From contig CP152425.1 in assembly GCA_038960095.1 (NCBI GenBank), forward strand, positions 124,001 to 188,000: a DNA stretch of 64,000 nt, given 5' to 3'. The notes under the pieces are model-generated. The model had not been told where the DNA came from, searched no databases, and saw only the letters and a list, made by a program, of their open reading frames with translations. This stretch comes from Symbiodolus clandestinus. GTDB lineage: Bacteria > Pseudomonadota > Gammaproteobacteria > Enterobacterales > G038960095. Numbering within the stretch: position 1 is the first letter of the stretch; every line of letters begins with the position of its first letter. Below, one piece after another: positions 45,825-54,529 of the stretch. A program made the translations under genes and the position numbers.

Positions 45825-47230
45825 CTATGTATTCTTTTATTGTTCGCTGCTTTTTAATGATTGCCCTGCTAATACCCAGTATTAACAGTTATGCCGGACC
45901 ATTAGAAACTCACGCTAAGAAATCCGCTGCTCCTCTCTATTTTTTTTCACAACTACAATCAGTTTCTCAAAATGCTGTTGATTATCTCTCTAAAGATCTT
46001 GCCCCCTCAAAACGGCTATTATCAGAAGCTGCTCAACAGCAATTAACGGATACCTTTTTACAACACTATTTTTCTCCTTGGCATTCACAGGGCCATTTTT
46101 CTAGTCTAGAAGAAATTAAACAGCAGCAATTGGAGCTACTAAAGGAATTTTCACAACAACCCAGTTGGGGGGCTAATCACTACCCTATCGCCCCCACTGT
46201 GATAACAGCCATCGAACAGAATTTAGATCTAGCGCATTTTCCTAACCGACGGCTACCCGCTATCACCCTGCAAAGCGGTAACGTCAAGCAACTCCCCACC
46301 TCAACGCTGCTTTTAGGGGAACCAGGAACGCCAGGAAGCGGTTATCCTTTCGATAATAATCAAGAGACCTGGATCAGCAGTAATACGCCGGTTCTGATTG
46401 TAAATACCACTGAAGATGCCGCTTGGAGCTTGGTGCTGCTCGGTAATACTTTTGGCTGGTTACCCAGCTGGCAACTAGCCGCCATTGATGAAAAATTCAG
46501 GCTTCAATGGCAAACTCCACCTCAGGGACATCTAACTATTAGTACCCTGCACTGTCCTCTGGTAGACAACCAGGGTCAGTTAGTGACAGTTGCTGAGCTA
46601 GGTGGCCTCTATCCGGTCATTGCTGAGAGACCTGACCGCTGGTTACTCTATGCAGCCACTCGAGATCGGCAAGGTGCGGCTGTACTCCAGCCCATTACTA
46701 TTAAAAAAGCAGAGGCCAGCCGGTTTCCATGTCCACTAACCCCCTCGTATCTAGCTACCACCATCAATCAGTTGGTCGGTCAACCTTATCGTTGGGGTGG
46801 ACTGGATGGATCGTATGACTGCTCTTCTATTTTGATAACTCTATTTCAACCGTTTGGCATCTGGTTACCTAGAAACAGTGGTGATCAGGCAAAAAGGGCC
46901 CAGCACTTTATCGATTTAGCGGACTTTGACCGCCAGAAAAAGCTGGAGCTTATCCAAAAGCGAGGGATTCCCTTCTTGACGCTAGGTTGGATGCCTGGTC
47001 ACATTGTGCTCTATCTGGGACAGAAACAGAATCCCCATCTGTTTCATAGCGTTTGGGGTTTGAAAACCATTGATGCTGAGAACCAATCGACTGGTCGCGC
47101 TTTAATTGGACGAGCGGCTATTATGCCCCTGCAAGTGGATGCCGACTATCTCAACATTCCCATCACATTATTAGATAAATTACAGCGTTTAATCATCGTC
47201 ACCGACAACAATTACCCGATTCAAAAGTGA
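45821..47230 (+). CDS. Secreted SH3b-NlpC/P60 (C40) cell-wall hydrolase
   Basis: A 469-aa protein with a signal peptide (about residues 1-25, ending SYA). An N-terminal helical region, two SH3b-like beta domains (about 140-300) and a C-terminal NlpC/P60 domain follow. The catalytic Cys lies in YDCSSILITLF, the His in MPGHIVLYLG and the third polar residue near FHSVWG. The layout matches SH3-containing C40 peptidases that cut stem peptides (gamma-D-Glu/meso-DAP bonds). It starts by ATGA overlap with waaA, linking it to envelope genes. The exact bond is inferred from the family. Confidence 0.88.
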   Translation: MTMYSFIVRCFLMIALLIPSINSYAGPLETHAKKSAAPLYFFSQLQSVSQNAVDYLSKDLAPSKRLLSEAAQQQLTDTFLQHYFSPWHSQGHFSSLEEIKQQQLELLKEFSQQPSWGANHYPIAPTVITAIEQNLDLAHFPNRRLPAITLQSGNVKQLPTSTLLLGEPGTPGSGYPFDNNQETWISSNTPVLIVNTTEDAAWSLVLLGNTFGWLPSWQLAAIDEKFRLQWQTPPQGHLTISTLHCPLVDNQGQLVTVAELGGLYPVIAERPDRWLLYAATRDRQGAAVLQPITIKKAEASRFPCPLTPSYLATTINQLVGQPYRWGGLDGSYDCSSILITLFQPFGIWLPRNSGDQAKRAQHFIDLADFDRQKKLELIQKRGIPFLTLGWMPGHIVLYLGQKQNPHLFHSVWGLKTIDAENQSTGRALIGRAAIMPLQVDADYLNIPITLLDKLQRLIIVTDNNYPIQK

Positions 47231-47248
47231 CTGGACTACTTTGGTGCT

Positions 47249-47728
47249 TCAACCGGTAAACTTAATAGCCAATGCTTTAGCGATAGCGGGTGGCACCCAA
47301 GCAGACACCGATCCTCCATGTCGTGCCACCTCCTTAACCCGTGAAGAGGAGACAAATAGCCACTGCACGGCGGGGGGTAACAACAGCGTTTCTACTTCAA
47401 GGCGTTGCTGCTGATTCAAGTTCGCTAAAGCCAACTCCCGTTCAAATTCACTGCTGTTGCGCACTCCACGCAATAGCAGTGCTGTTTTCTGTTGGGCTAA
47501 ACAGTGGACTAATAGTCCGGTAAAGCTAATGATCTGGACATTCACCAAATGCTGAGTAACACTTTTAGCTAATTCTACCCGTTCCGCTAGCGAAAACAGC
47601 GGCTGCTTTTCGTTACTCTCAGCGATCGCCACGATGACTGACTGAAATATTCTGGCTGCCCGCTGAATAACGTCAAGATGACCGTTAGTTAAGGGATCAA
47701 AAGTTCCCGGATAGAGGATGGTCGTCAT
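47249..47728 (-). CDS. coaD: Phosphopantetheine adenylyltransferase
   Basis: CoaD makes dephospho-CoA from phosphopantetheine and ATP. The 159-aa product begins ILYPGTFDPLTNGHLDVIQRA, with the nucleotidyltransferase TNGH site, and has RGVRNSSEFERELALA and the SSSRVKEVA end motif. It converges on the C40 hydrolase gene. In E. coli it lies next to waaA, and here they are still close. Confidence 0.96.
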   Translation of the reverse strand: MTTILYPGTFDPLTNGHLDVIQRAARIFQSVIVAIAESNEKQPLFSLAERVELAKSVTQHLVNVQIISFTGLLVHCLAQQKTALLLRGVRNSSEFERELALANLNQQQRLEVETLLLPPAVQWLFVSSSRVKEVARHGGSVSAWVPPAIAKALAIKFTG

Positions 47729-47765
47729 GATAAAGAGGATGTTAGCTAGATTAATAGAGAATATA

Positions 47766-47840
47766 TGGAGCGGGAAACGAGGTTCGAACTCGCGACCCCA
47801 ACCTTGGCAAGGTTGTGCTCTACCACTGAGCTATTCCCGC
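47766..47840 (-). tRNA. glyV: tRNA-Gly (anticodon GCC)
   Basis: The 75-nt cloverleaf has acceptor GCGGGAA/TTCCCGC, D arm TAGCTCAGTGGTAGAGC, anticodon GCC in CTTGCCAAG, T arm GAGTTCGAACCTC and an encoded CCA. E. coli has three copies (glyVXY) next to orn; one is kept here in the same place. Confidence 0.97.
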
Positions 47841-47900
47841 ATTAGATAGCCAATGATCACTGAATGACTCCTGCCCATCAGTAACCTTAGATGCCTGCGC

Positions 47901-47928
47901 ATTATACGGCACTGTAGCGACAATACAA
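47901..47928 (-). promoter_or_regulatory. Promoter of tRNA-Gly
   Basis: On the minus strand TTGTAT (47928-47923), a 16-base spacer and TATAAT (47906-47901) are followed by GCGCAGG, a stable-RNA-like G+C discriminator. The leader to the tRNA would be about 55 bases. Confidence 0.7.
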
Positions 47929-47969
47929 GAGGATTGCTCTAAAAAAGTGATACCCCGGTTTTAGCACCC

Positions 47970-48524
47970 CTACGGATCTTGCTTGGGTTGCAACCAGTGT
48001 TGGCGGTAGTAGCTGAGCTCAGCAATTGACTCATGAATGTCGGCCAGTGCTTGGTGTGGGCTCTCTTTCTGCCATCCATTGAACAATTCCGGTCGCCACC
48101 GTCTGGCCAACTCTTTAAGCGTGCTGACATCAATCGCCCGGTAGTGAAAATAAGCTTCCAGTTGTGGCATATAGCGCCGGAGAAAACGGCGATCTTGTCC
48201 CACGGTGTTACCACACATCGGCGACACACCTGGCGGAACCCAAATCGATAGCCAAGCCAATAGCTGTTGTTCCACCACCGGTTCAGTAAGAGAACTCTGC
48301 TGGACACGCGTTACCAAACCACTGGCAGTATGGGTGCGGGTACACCATTCATCCATACTCGCTAAGACGGTAAGAGGTTGCGCAATAGCCACTGAAGCAG
48401 TTTCCGCCAAAGGGTTCAGCTGGCTATCCGTAATAACCATGGCGATCTCTAAAATACGATGCCGCTGCGGATCTAAACCGCTCATCTCTAGGTCAATCCA
48501 GATCAGATTATCATTGGCTATCAC
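47970..48524 (-). CDS. orn: Oligoribonuclease
   Basis: Orn degrades 2-5-nt RNAs to mononucleotides and is essential in E. coli. The 184-aa product is a DEDDh exonuclease: LIWIDLEMSGLD carries the first Asp and Glu, GNTVGQDRRFLRRYMP the second Asp, and HQALADIHESIAEL the last His and Asp. It lies divergent from rsgA in E. coli; no rsgA is found here. Confidence 0.96.
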   Translation of the reverse strand: MIANDNLIWIDLEMSGLDPQRHRILEIAMVITDSQLNPLAETASVAIAQPLTVLASMDEWCTRTHTASGLVTRVQQSSLTEPVVEQQLLAWLSIWVPPGVSPMCGNTVGQDRRFLRRYMPQLEAYFHYRAIDVSTLKELARRWRPELFNGWQKESPHQALADIHESIAELSYYRQHWLQPKQDP

Positions 48525-48607
48525 GTCGTGTTATCCTGCCTCAGTGGGTCACCGAATTAAATTGGATCTTATACTACCGGATTACTGTCAGGATGATAGC
48601 ATGCTTT

Positions 48608-48658
48608 ACCAAGCAATTCTCAAGATCTGTTATTCGATCAGTCAATGAGTAGCATTAT
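48608..48658. repeat. Imperfect direct repeat, copy A (with 51653-51705)
   Basis: ACCAAGCAATTCTC followed by AAGATCT and ending GTAGCATTAT. Allowing a 2-base gap, 44 of 51 positions match the copy at 51653-51705 in the same orientation. The two copies bracket the IS481 remnant, the asparagine synthetase gene and the IS1 remnant. Confidence 0.75.
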
Positions 48659-48686
48659 GTGTACTAGCTTAGACTTAATCTGACAG

Positions 48687-49390
48687 TTACCGGTTATGCA
48701 TTGGGTGTCTGTTAGGTTGAATCCGGCTCAGATTTTTTTCCATCCAGATATTTTTGCCATCAATTAATGTATCCATTGGCGTTCGCCCACAGCACATTTT
48801 GCCTTGATGAGTGTGTTCGTTATTATATCTCATAACCAAATATTCAGATCAGCCTGGAGTTTTTCTAGATCCCCATATAAATGTTTTCGGAACGTAACCT
48901 GATAGAACTCCTGAAGGAGCATCTTATGAAAGCGTTCACAGATACTGTTAGTTTGTGGAGACATTGCTTTAGTTTTTGTGTGATCAATATCATTAATAGC
49001 TAGATAAAGCTGGTAATCATGCTGGTCTGTCCTTCGACAAAATTCAGAACCTCGGTCAGTCAGTACTCTCAACATCGGAAGCGCTTGAGCCTGGTAGAAA
49101 GGCAATACTTTGTCATTCAGTAGATCAGTAGCAGTGCTCAAAGTTTTAATTGTATATCGCTTGCAATGAACTACTTTTAGAATAGGTATCTATAAAAGTC
49201 TGTTGATAAGTATGGCCAACTCCCCTCAAATTACCAACGTAAAAGGTGTCTTGAGCGCCCAAGTAACCTGGATGAGCCGCTTCAATTTCACCATATTTCG
49301 TCCACAGTCTTCTTTTCTAGGGTTGCAATTTGTGCCTCAGGCGTCCTTCCCGACTTTAGGCAGCGAAGGATGTCAAGATACTCAACCGCA
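48687..49390 (-). pseudogene. IS481-type transposase remnant, several frameshifts
   Basis: Three frames together give the C-terminal two thirds of an IS481-type transposase: EIEAAHPGYLGAQDTFYVGN and YQQTFIDTYSKSS; then VLTDRGSEFC, DYQLYLAINDIDHTKTKAMS and NSICERFHKMLLQEFYQVTF; then YNNEHTHQGKMCCGRTPMDT and ending at 48687. The DDE-type rve core can be traced but is broken by at least two frameshifts. The N-terminal part is missing where the asparagine synthetase gene ends. TGTCAGATTAAGTC (about 48670-48685, minus) may be the old right end. Confidence 0.85.
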
Positions 49391-49401
49391 GGGGTGAAAA
49401 A

Positions 49402-51108
49402 CTATGCCACTGTGGCAACTTGCTTTTTATAGTCGGTTGTATAATGGGTGATAAATCGTGCGGAAGGATCATCCACCTGAACCCAACGAGGCATCCAGTA
49501 GGCGGGCATTAACTGGTGAGCTAGGTTTGGAAAATTTTTTTCCAATTGATATCGATAATAAAGTGCCTCTTTGGTTTTTGGCGGGCAATGTGAAAAATTC
49601 TGAACAGCCGTTTGCAATTGATCGACCGTCACTTTAGATTGAATATGTTCTTGAATCACCTGGAATAGAGATTTTTTAATAGAAGCCACCCCATCGCTCA
49701 ATGCCTCCTTATGTCTCCATAGGATCTCTTCAGGTAGCAGAGCTTGTCCATCAAAGGCAGAACGCAGCAGATATTTTTCAATTCCTTGATTAGGTTGACG
49801 AGATTTAGGGGATAGGCTGAGGTAATATGCAGTGAATTGCTGATCTAAAAAGGGCAAACGGAGTTCTAAACCATGAGCTGCGGTGGTTCGATCAGCACGC
49901 AAGCCATCATAAAGATAGATGTTTCGTAAAAGTCGTATACTCTCATGGTGTGCTGCGCTTGCATCGGGAGCATCTCTAAAGTAAATATATCCCTGTGCTA
50001 GCTCATCAGAACCTTCACCGCTAAAGATTACGGTGGCCTCAGTATGGTTTTTAATATAACGGGCTAATAAGTACATGGCCACTGAGGCACGAATAGTCGT
50101 GATATCGGCAGTTTCCACACTATAAATAACGTCGTCCAATACGTTGGCGACATCCATTTCATCAAAAATAATTTCATGATGTTCTGTTCCAAGATATTCA
50201 GCCACTTGACGAGCAGCTATGATATCCGGCGAGCATCCCATGCCGATAGAGAAGGTTTGTAGGGGGTAACAAAGGTGAGTTTCCTGTCCTAGTTTAACTA
50301 ACAAAGCGGCAATTAGGCTTGAGTCCAGTCCACCTGAGAGCAAACAGCCAATTTTACGTTCCGACATCATGCGTTTCTTAACAGCTACGGTCAGCAATTG
50401 GCGGATATTTTCTGCGATTGTGTTTTGGGCAAGGATGCTCTCCCGAACAATAGAAGTAAATTCAGGTTGACTGACACCAATACTGTAAAATTCTTTTCTG
50501 GCAATCAGTTTTGCCCGACCCGTTTGGCTAAGATCATAACTTTCATAGTAACCCGGTGCGAAGGGTTGTAACACCCAGTTATTATCTGGAATCGAGTTTA
50601 AGAGGGGTGTCAATCCTTTGGCTTCACTACAAACTCCCAGGAAGCCTGAATTGGATTGTAGAGTAAACAACGGTCTTACACCAAAGGGATCACGAACGAT
50701 ATAGAGTCGATTTTTTTCAGCATCTATTAAACAAAAAGCAAATTCTCCGTCGAGTTGCTTAATACAGTGGGTAATGCCGCCTTGCGCAAACAGATGTAAA
50801 ATGACTTCCACATCACAGTAGGTTTCTTGATTAAATTTCCCATCAGCGAACAGCTCTTTATAGTTATAGATTTCGCCATTTGCAATCAATGTTAGGTGTG
50901 GGTAACGCTGCAGCCGCATGGGCTGCATTCCGTTGAGCCTATCTATAATAGCCAATCTGTGAAACCCAACAACCAGTGAATTTACTTTAGCATCGGCTTC
51001 TAACCGCCAGGCATCAGGTCCACGATGCATGATTTTATGGAATGCCTGGTAATGATAATCTAACGTTGTTTCTGACGTTTGGTCATAGAATAGCCATATC
51101 CCACACAT
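49402..51108 (-). CDS. asnB: Glutamine-hydrolysing asparagine synthetase, animal-like
   Basis: It makes asparagine from aspartate, ATP and glutamine. The 568-aa product has the Ntn glutaminase domain with nucleophile Cys2 (MCGIW, HRGPDAW, NGEIYN) and the synthetase domain with the PP-loop LLSGGLDSSLIAALL and FSGEGSDELAQGYIYF. Many stretches are much closer to vertebrate ASNS, as I remember it, than to E. coli AsnB: GFHRLAIIDRLNGMQPMR, SEAKGL, LRADRTTAAHGLELRLPFLD, YWMPRW with DPSARFITHY at the end. The frame is intact amid decayed DNA, between two IS remnants and inside a direct repeat, which suggests acquisition and selection. The start ATG has only a distant AAGG. Confidence 0.93.
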   Translation of the reverse strand: MCGIWLFYDQTSETTLDYHYQAFHKIMHRGPDAWRLEADAKVNSLVVGFHRLAIIDRLNGMQPMRLQRYPHLTLIANGEIYNYKELFADGKFNQETYCDVEVILHLFAQGGITHCIKQLDGEFAFCLIDAEKNRLYIVRDPFGVRPLFTLQSNSGFLGVCSEAKGLTPLLNSIPDNNWVLQPFAPGYYESYDLSQTGRAKLIARKEFYSIGVSQPEFTSIVRESILAQNTIAENIRQLLTVAVKKRMMSERKIGCLLSGGLDSSLIAALLVKLGQETHLCYPLQTFSIGMGCSPDIIAARQVAEYLGTEHHEIIFDEMDVANVLDDVIYSVETADITTIRASVAMYLLARYIKNHTEATVIFSGEGSDELAQGYIYFRDAPDASAAHHESIRLLRNIYLYDGLRADRTTAAHGLELRLPFLDQQFTAYYLSLSPKSRQPNQGIEKYLLRSAFDGQALLPEEILWRHKEALSDGVASIKKSLFQVIQEHIQSKVTVDQLQTAVQNFSHCPPKTKEALYYRYQLEKNFPNLAHQLMPAYWMPRWVQVDDPSARFITHYTTDYKKQVATVA

Positions 51109-51284
51109 GGTAAACGAGCCTTACTTATAGATTGAGAAAACCCTGATCATACCTAAATTTAGAAATTTCTCAGCATAAATTACGCTGGATTCACACAATA
51201 AGAGCAACACTCCCACCAATATAAACTTCCAACGGAGTGAGTCCCCCTAAGACAACGCTTGGGGGTCATATTAAGACAAAACTC

Positions 51285-51620
51285 CCTATTCCTTATCTCG
51301 GTTTTATCCAGCGGTTTAAAATCAGTTCCTTTAGGCCAAAAACGGCGATTGCTCATCGATTTCACAAATGATCGCCGTATGACAGTGTTTCTGCTAATTC
51401 CCAGGACCCTACTGGGGTCCCTAACTCACGAACCATTAAAAGCCATATCCACAATAAGCTCAAAAACCCCCCTGGTTTTCGCCCATTGTAACGATAGTTC
51501 AGCTGGAAATAGCGCTGGCAGGAGCAGCAACGAAAATGTTGTAATTTATTGGGGGGCCTTGCCATTTTTGACAACCTTATTTAGACCACAGTAACAACAG
51601 TCCACCAATACTTCTGCCAT
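51285..51620 (-). pseudogene. IS1-family insA remnant
   Basis: Read in pieces: start MAEVLVDCCYC, then LQHFRCCSCQRYFQLNYRYN, then VFELIVDMAFNGS, a stop, and RDPSRVLGISRNTVIRRS. This is the zinc-finger plus helix-turn-helix pattern of IS1 InsA. Frame changes fall at a C6 run (start of the second piece) and a G6 run (before VFELI), and there is one internal TGA. insB is not recognisable; the ~180 bases towards asnB (51109-51285) hold nothing else that I can name. Confidence 0.75.
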
Positions 51621-51652
51621 CTCGGGACTTCCTTGTTTTGATGCCAATCATA

Positions 51653-51705
51653 ACCAAGCAATTCTCGCAAGATCTTTTACCTGAGCAGTCCATGGGTAGC
51701 ATTAT
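51653..51705. repeat. Imperfect direct repeat, copy B (with 48608-48658)
   Basis: Same orientation as copy A, with identical first 14 bases (ACCAAGCAATTCTC) and last 10 (GTAGCATTAT). It ends at the stop codon of the decayed permease gene beside it. Confidence 0.75.
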
Positions 51706-52480
51706 CAGATCCCAATCCAGTTAGCAGTTTGATAGCGCCGACGACCCAGGTTAAACAGCGCCAAGGCACCCAGCAATAGTAGCAATGAGCTACCTAGCGC
51801 TAGAACCAGCCAAATGATATTTCCCGTATTGATTATTGTAGAGGTAGGTGAGCTGTCATTAAGATAGGGGTGACATAAATAAGTATTCGTTCTTTGCCAT
51901 TGAGCAGTGCACTCACCGGGAATAGCGACATAAACATCAGCAGCCGACTGAGCGCAAATGCCAAGTGGTTACCTGATTGTACAAAAAAAGCGGATGTCCC
52001 AGCAATAATCAAGGTGCTCAGCAGCGCAATCGCCGAAGGGATCACGGCTAAAAGCAACTTGATCGCCAATAATCCACCCTGCTGGTACCCTAAATAACTA
52101 ATCACTGCTAATCCTTGCAGCAACTCAGCGAGTCCCATAATCGCTAGCGAATTATTAAAGGTAGCCATTAATAGTAGAGGATGCTGGGGAGTCGCTAAAA
52201 AAGCATCAAATTTTCCGCAGGCAATGTAATCTCTGAGATCATCTAAGCCCCCCAGTAGCAGATTGACCATTCCCCAAGCAGTCACCAAGACACCACTCAT
52301 GATTAAAAAGGGTTGGCGGAGATTCCAATCAGCCGATGCACTGAGTGAGGCCATCAGATAGATCCCATAGACAAATAGTAGGTTATTGAGTACAGCCGCT
52401 AGTAAAGAGAGACCAAGCTCAAAGGGGCGGGTTACGTAGGCACAAAAATTCCAAGCAATAGCTTTGAGTAGTACTCGCAT
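51705..52480 (-). pseudogene. ABC-2 type permease (second), frameshifted near its end
   Basis: The first 215 codons (start ATG 52480) encode a five- to six-helix protein of the ABC2_membrane_6 (DUF990) type: FELGLSLLAAVLNN, MVNLLLGGLDDLRDYIACGKFDAFLATP in pieces. The frame breaks at about 51835. The lost last helix and RRRYQTANW tail, typical of this family, can be read in another frame down to the stop at 51705. Without the last helix the protein is probably inactive. It follows the first permease by six bases. Confidence 0.75.
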
Positions 52481-52486
52481 CTTTAT

Positions 52487-52886
52487 CTATCCCCCATAAC
52501 TTTGGTGGTAGCGTCTGACTAATTGATAAGTGATCAAAACCAGCAAGCTTAAAACCGCCATTTGTACTGTTATTCGTATCCACCACTGTGCTGGCGTTAG
52601 CTGATAAAAATGCCCCTGCAGACACCAATAACCCGGCTGAAAAATCAGCCATTGCCTCGCTGATTGCAGTCCCTTGTAGTGCGGTCCCTGCAATAATTTG
52701 GGTTAACCCAATATACAAAAGTAACCCTTGGCGCCCCCAGGTAGCACTGGGTTCAGCTAATGTCAGTAGTAATCGACTCCACAACCAGAACCAAAAGGCG
52801 TAGAACAAACAGAACGCTAAAAGACCGCTGCGACTACCACTCCACTCGATAAACCCTAATCGAGCCATTTTCAGGTAAAAAAACAT
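52487..52886 (-). pseudogene. ABC-2 type permease (first), shortened and frameshifted
   Basis: A good start (AGGAAGATAAC before the ATG at 52886) leads into MARLGFIEWSGSRSGLLAF and two hydrophobic helices. Near 52630 the frame changes; the ending (WWIRITVQMAVLSLLVLIT, then YQLVRRYHQSYGG) is in the other frame. The total is about 130 residues where ~260 is usual, so an internal deletion accompanies the frameshift. Confidence 0.75.
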
Positions 52887-52895
52887 GTTATCTTC

Positions 52896-53499
52896 CTATG
52901 GAGCAGTCGTTCCCCTATTGCCTTGAGTGAATAGTGTTTTCACCACGGTTTCTAAAGAAGGGGGTTGGATTTGAATATCCACAATGTCTGAGCCAATCGT
53001 CAGCAAAATCGGCTGCATGGCCTCTACCAAAGACATTTCGGCAGTATCCACTACCAACTGTAATCGATAATCATCCAGTGGTTGCATCGCCAAGCGCTGA
53101 AGCAATTTCGCTGCGGATCCGCTGTCCCAGCGATAAGCGCTTAGTCCGCTGTAGCAGTAAATCCCCCAATCCCCACAACTCAACCAACTCAGCAATTCGT
53201 CGTGTCTGCTCTTGGCCGGTGATCCCGTAAATTTCCGTGGTCATGATAAGGCTTTGCTGAAGGGTTAGGTTGCTCCAAAGTTGGCTACGAGTTCCCAAGA
53301 TCAAACCCAACTGCTGATTAGCCTGAAGCGTACCGCAAGGTTGGTTAAACAGAGAGCAGTGACCGAATGTCGGCGTTAAAATGCCGCATAGTAACTTAAT
53401 CAGAGTACTTTTTCCGGCACCATTAGCCCCCAAAAAAGCAACCGCGCTGCCGGCTTCAATAGAAAAATAATGGTAATAGTGCATCAAAATCAGCAACAA
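52896..53499 (-). pseudogene. ABC transporter ATPase, missing its Walker B region
   Basis: The piece starting near 53499 has Walker A GANGAGKSTLIKLLCG, the Q-loop-like LILGTRSQLWSNLT and signature LSLGQRIRSEIA. About at 53090 the frame shifts and the Walker B segment is gone. The C-terminal accessory part (LQLVVDTAEMSLVEAMQPIL) then runs to 52896. The N-terminus is fused by deletion to the preceding nitroreductase-like remnant. It was the motor of the exporter made with the two permeases. Confidence 0.8.
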
Positions 53500-54194
53500 G
53501 GATTATTGTGAAGCAAGCCGTCATTGGCGTCTGCATACCCTGTAAATTTTTTGACATTTCCCCAGCAAACTTACCCTGCTGAACGCAAGATAACTGATTA
53601 TGTTCTTGAACCAATGAATAAACACCTGGTTTTATACCATTAACATTATAAATAATACAATAGATCTTAAAACCGGACAAAACATTTCCTATTGTTGATA
53701 AATCACTATCTTGAATCCCTTGATAAAAAATAACTTGACTGAGAGGTTTTTTTCAAATTTTCTTTTCGTTCGTCTATTCAGTAATGCTTGAAAAAAATCA
53801 AGGGGCCTTGAAACTTTTCTACTCAAAGGTGAATAAGTTTTTACTTTATAAATACTATGCTGAATATTTTCATCTGTAACTTTTAACTTAGACAGCGGAT
53901 TTTTATCATAATAAGCGCGTGAAGAGATATAATAATCAACTGATCGATACCAACCCTTACCAATCCAACGTTTATAACCTTTTATAATATTGTTATTTTT
54001 TGTTTCTAAGTTAATTTTTTTAATTAACTGTTTTATCAAACTAGAATCATCCAAATTTTTATAAGAAAGCTGTTGTATGGTATCAGTTTCAGCATTCTAA
54101 TAAGGTTATCAAAATTTTCAACAAACCATTGGTCATCGGTAATATCTGATGGGCCCAGAAAATTTACCGCGGGGTGAGTCACAATAGTGGACAA
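53480..54194 (-). pseudogene. Nitroreductase / SagB-like dehydrogenase remnant
   Basis: A TTG at 54194, six bases after a perfect AGGAGG, starts STIVTHPAVNFLGPSDITDD. Restoring one A near 54094 joins it to a 121-codon frame (IKGYKRWIGKGWYRSVDYYI), and restoring one A in the A7 run near 53750 gives RRTKRKFEKKPLSQ. After that come IKPGVYSLVQEHNQLS and ILVADFDALLP. The RR-x-x-RxF start and the EPGLY...DF pattern resemble SagB/McbC-type nitroreductases, FMN enzymes that oxidise peptide azolines or other substrates. The C-terminus is deleted into the ATPase remnant. The region is strongly A+T-rich. The family call is tentative. Confidence 0.5.
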
Positions 54195-54232
54195 AACTTA
54201 CCTCCTTTGCAACCTCTAGAGTAGGTTCATCA

Positions 54233-54260
54233 AAAGTAGGATGTAAAAACATCCTACTTT
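54233..54260 (-). terminator. Perfect 11-bp hairpin between the micro-ORFs and the dehydrogenase remnant
   Basis: AAAGTAGGATG (54233-54243) and CATCCTACTTT (54250-54260) enclose a six-base loop. On the minus strand it is followed by a short T run. It lies after the 29-codon ORF and before the next gene's AGGAGG, where it could act as a partial terminator that lowers expression of the downstream genes. Confidence 0.65.
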
Positions 54261-54275
54261 AACCCTTTTTAGCAA

Positions 54276-54365
54276 CTATTTTAAACGCCGTTCTTTCTCA
54301 GGTGGGTTCTCATAATAATTAATAGTCAAATTTACTTTTGAGTCACTATCCTCTTTCCTTTTCAT
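54276..54365 (-). CDS. Micro-ORF of 29 codons, unknown
   Basis: The product is 29 aa (MKRKEDSDSKVNLTINYYEN, ending PPEKERRLK), hydrophilic with a charged start and end. It overlaps the end of the 37-codon ORF by 20 bases in another frame, suggesting coupled translation, and stops just before the hairpin. No family is recognised. It could be a peptide precursor or a non-functional frame. Confidence 0.4.
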   Translation of the reverse strand: MKRKEDSDSKVNLTINYYENPPEKERRLK

Positions 54366-54459
54366 GTTGTAGCATTGCCTTCACACACACAATCTTCTCT
54401 TCAATTTTCCAGCTAGGCGATTTTTGAATAACCTTTCTGATTTTATTCTTTATTTCCAT
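54346..54459 (-). CDS. Micro-ORF of 37 codons with strong ribosome site, unknown
   Basis: The product is MEIKNKIRKVIQKSPSWKIE followed by a short tail ending AMLQHEKERG: basic, with one Cys. AGGAGG lies five bases before the ATG, the best ribosome site in this region. An extended -10 element lies about 75 bases upstream. The frame is intact while the larger genes after it are broken. It may be a precursor or scaffold peptide for the decayed modification genes, but no homologue is recognised. Confidence 0.5.
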   Translation of the reverse strand: MEIKNKIRKVIQKSPSWKIEEKIVCVKAMLQHEKERG

Positions 54460-54529
54460 ACTATCCTCCTAATAATCAACATATTTCCTATAAAAATACC
54501 CACTTATTCAGTCTACGCCCCATAATAAA

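Noticed and set aside
53456..53680. 74-codon frame as a separate small gene
   Set aside because: It reads as the continuation of the nitroreductase-like remnant in another frame, not as an independent start.
49402..54459. Lasso-peptide cluster (asparagine synthetase homologue plus ABC exporter plus small peptides)
   Set aside because: The synthetase keeps the Cys2 glutaminase and the complete true-ASNS ending, unlike lasso cyclases; no B-type transglutaminase-like protease is present, and IS remnants separate it from the peptide genes.
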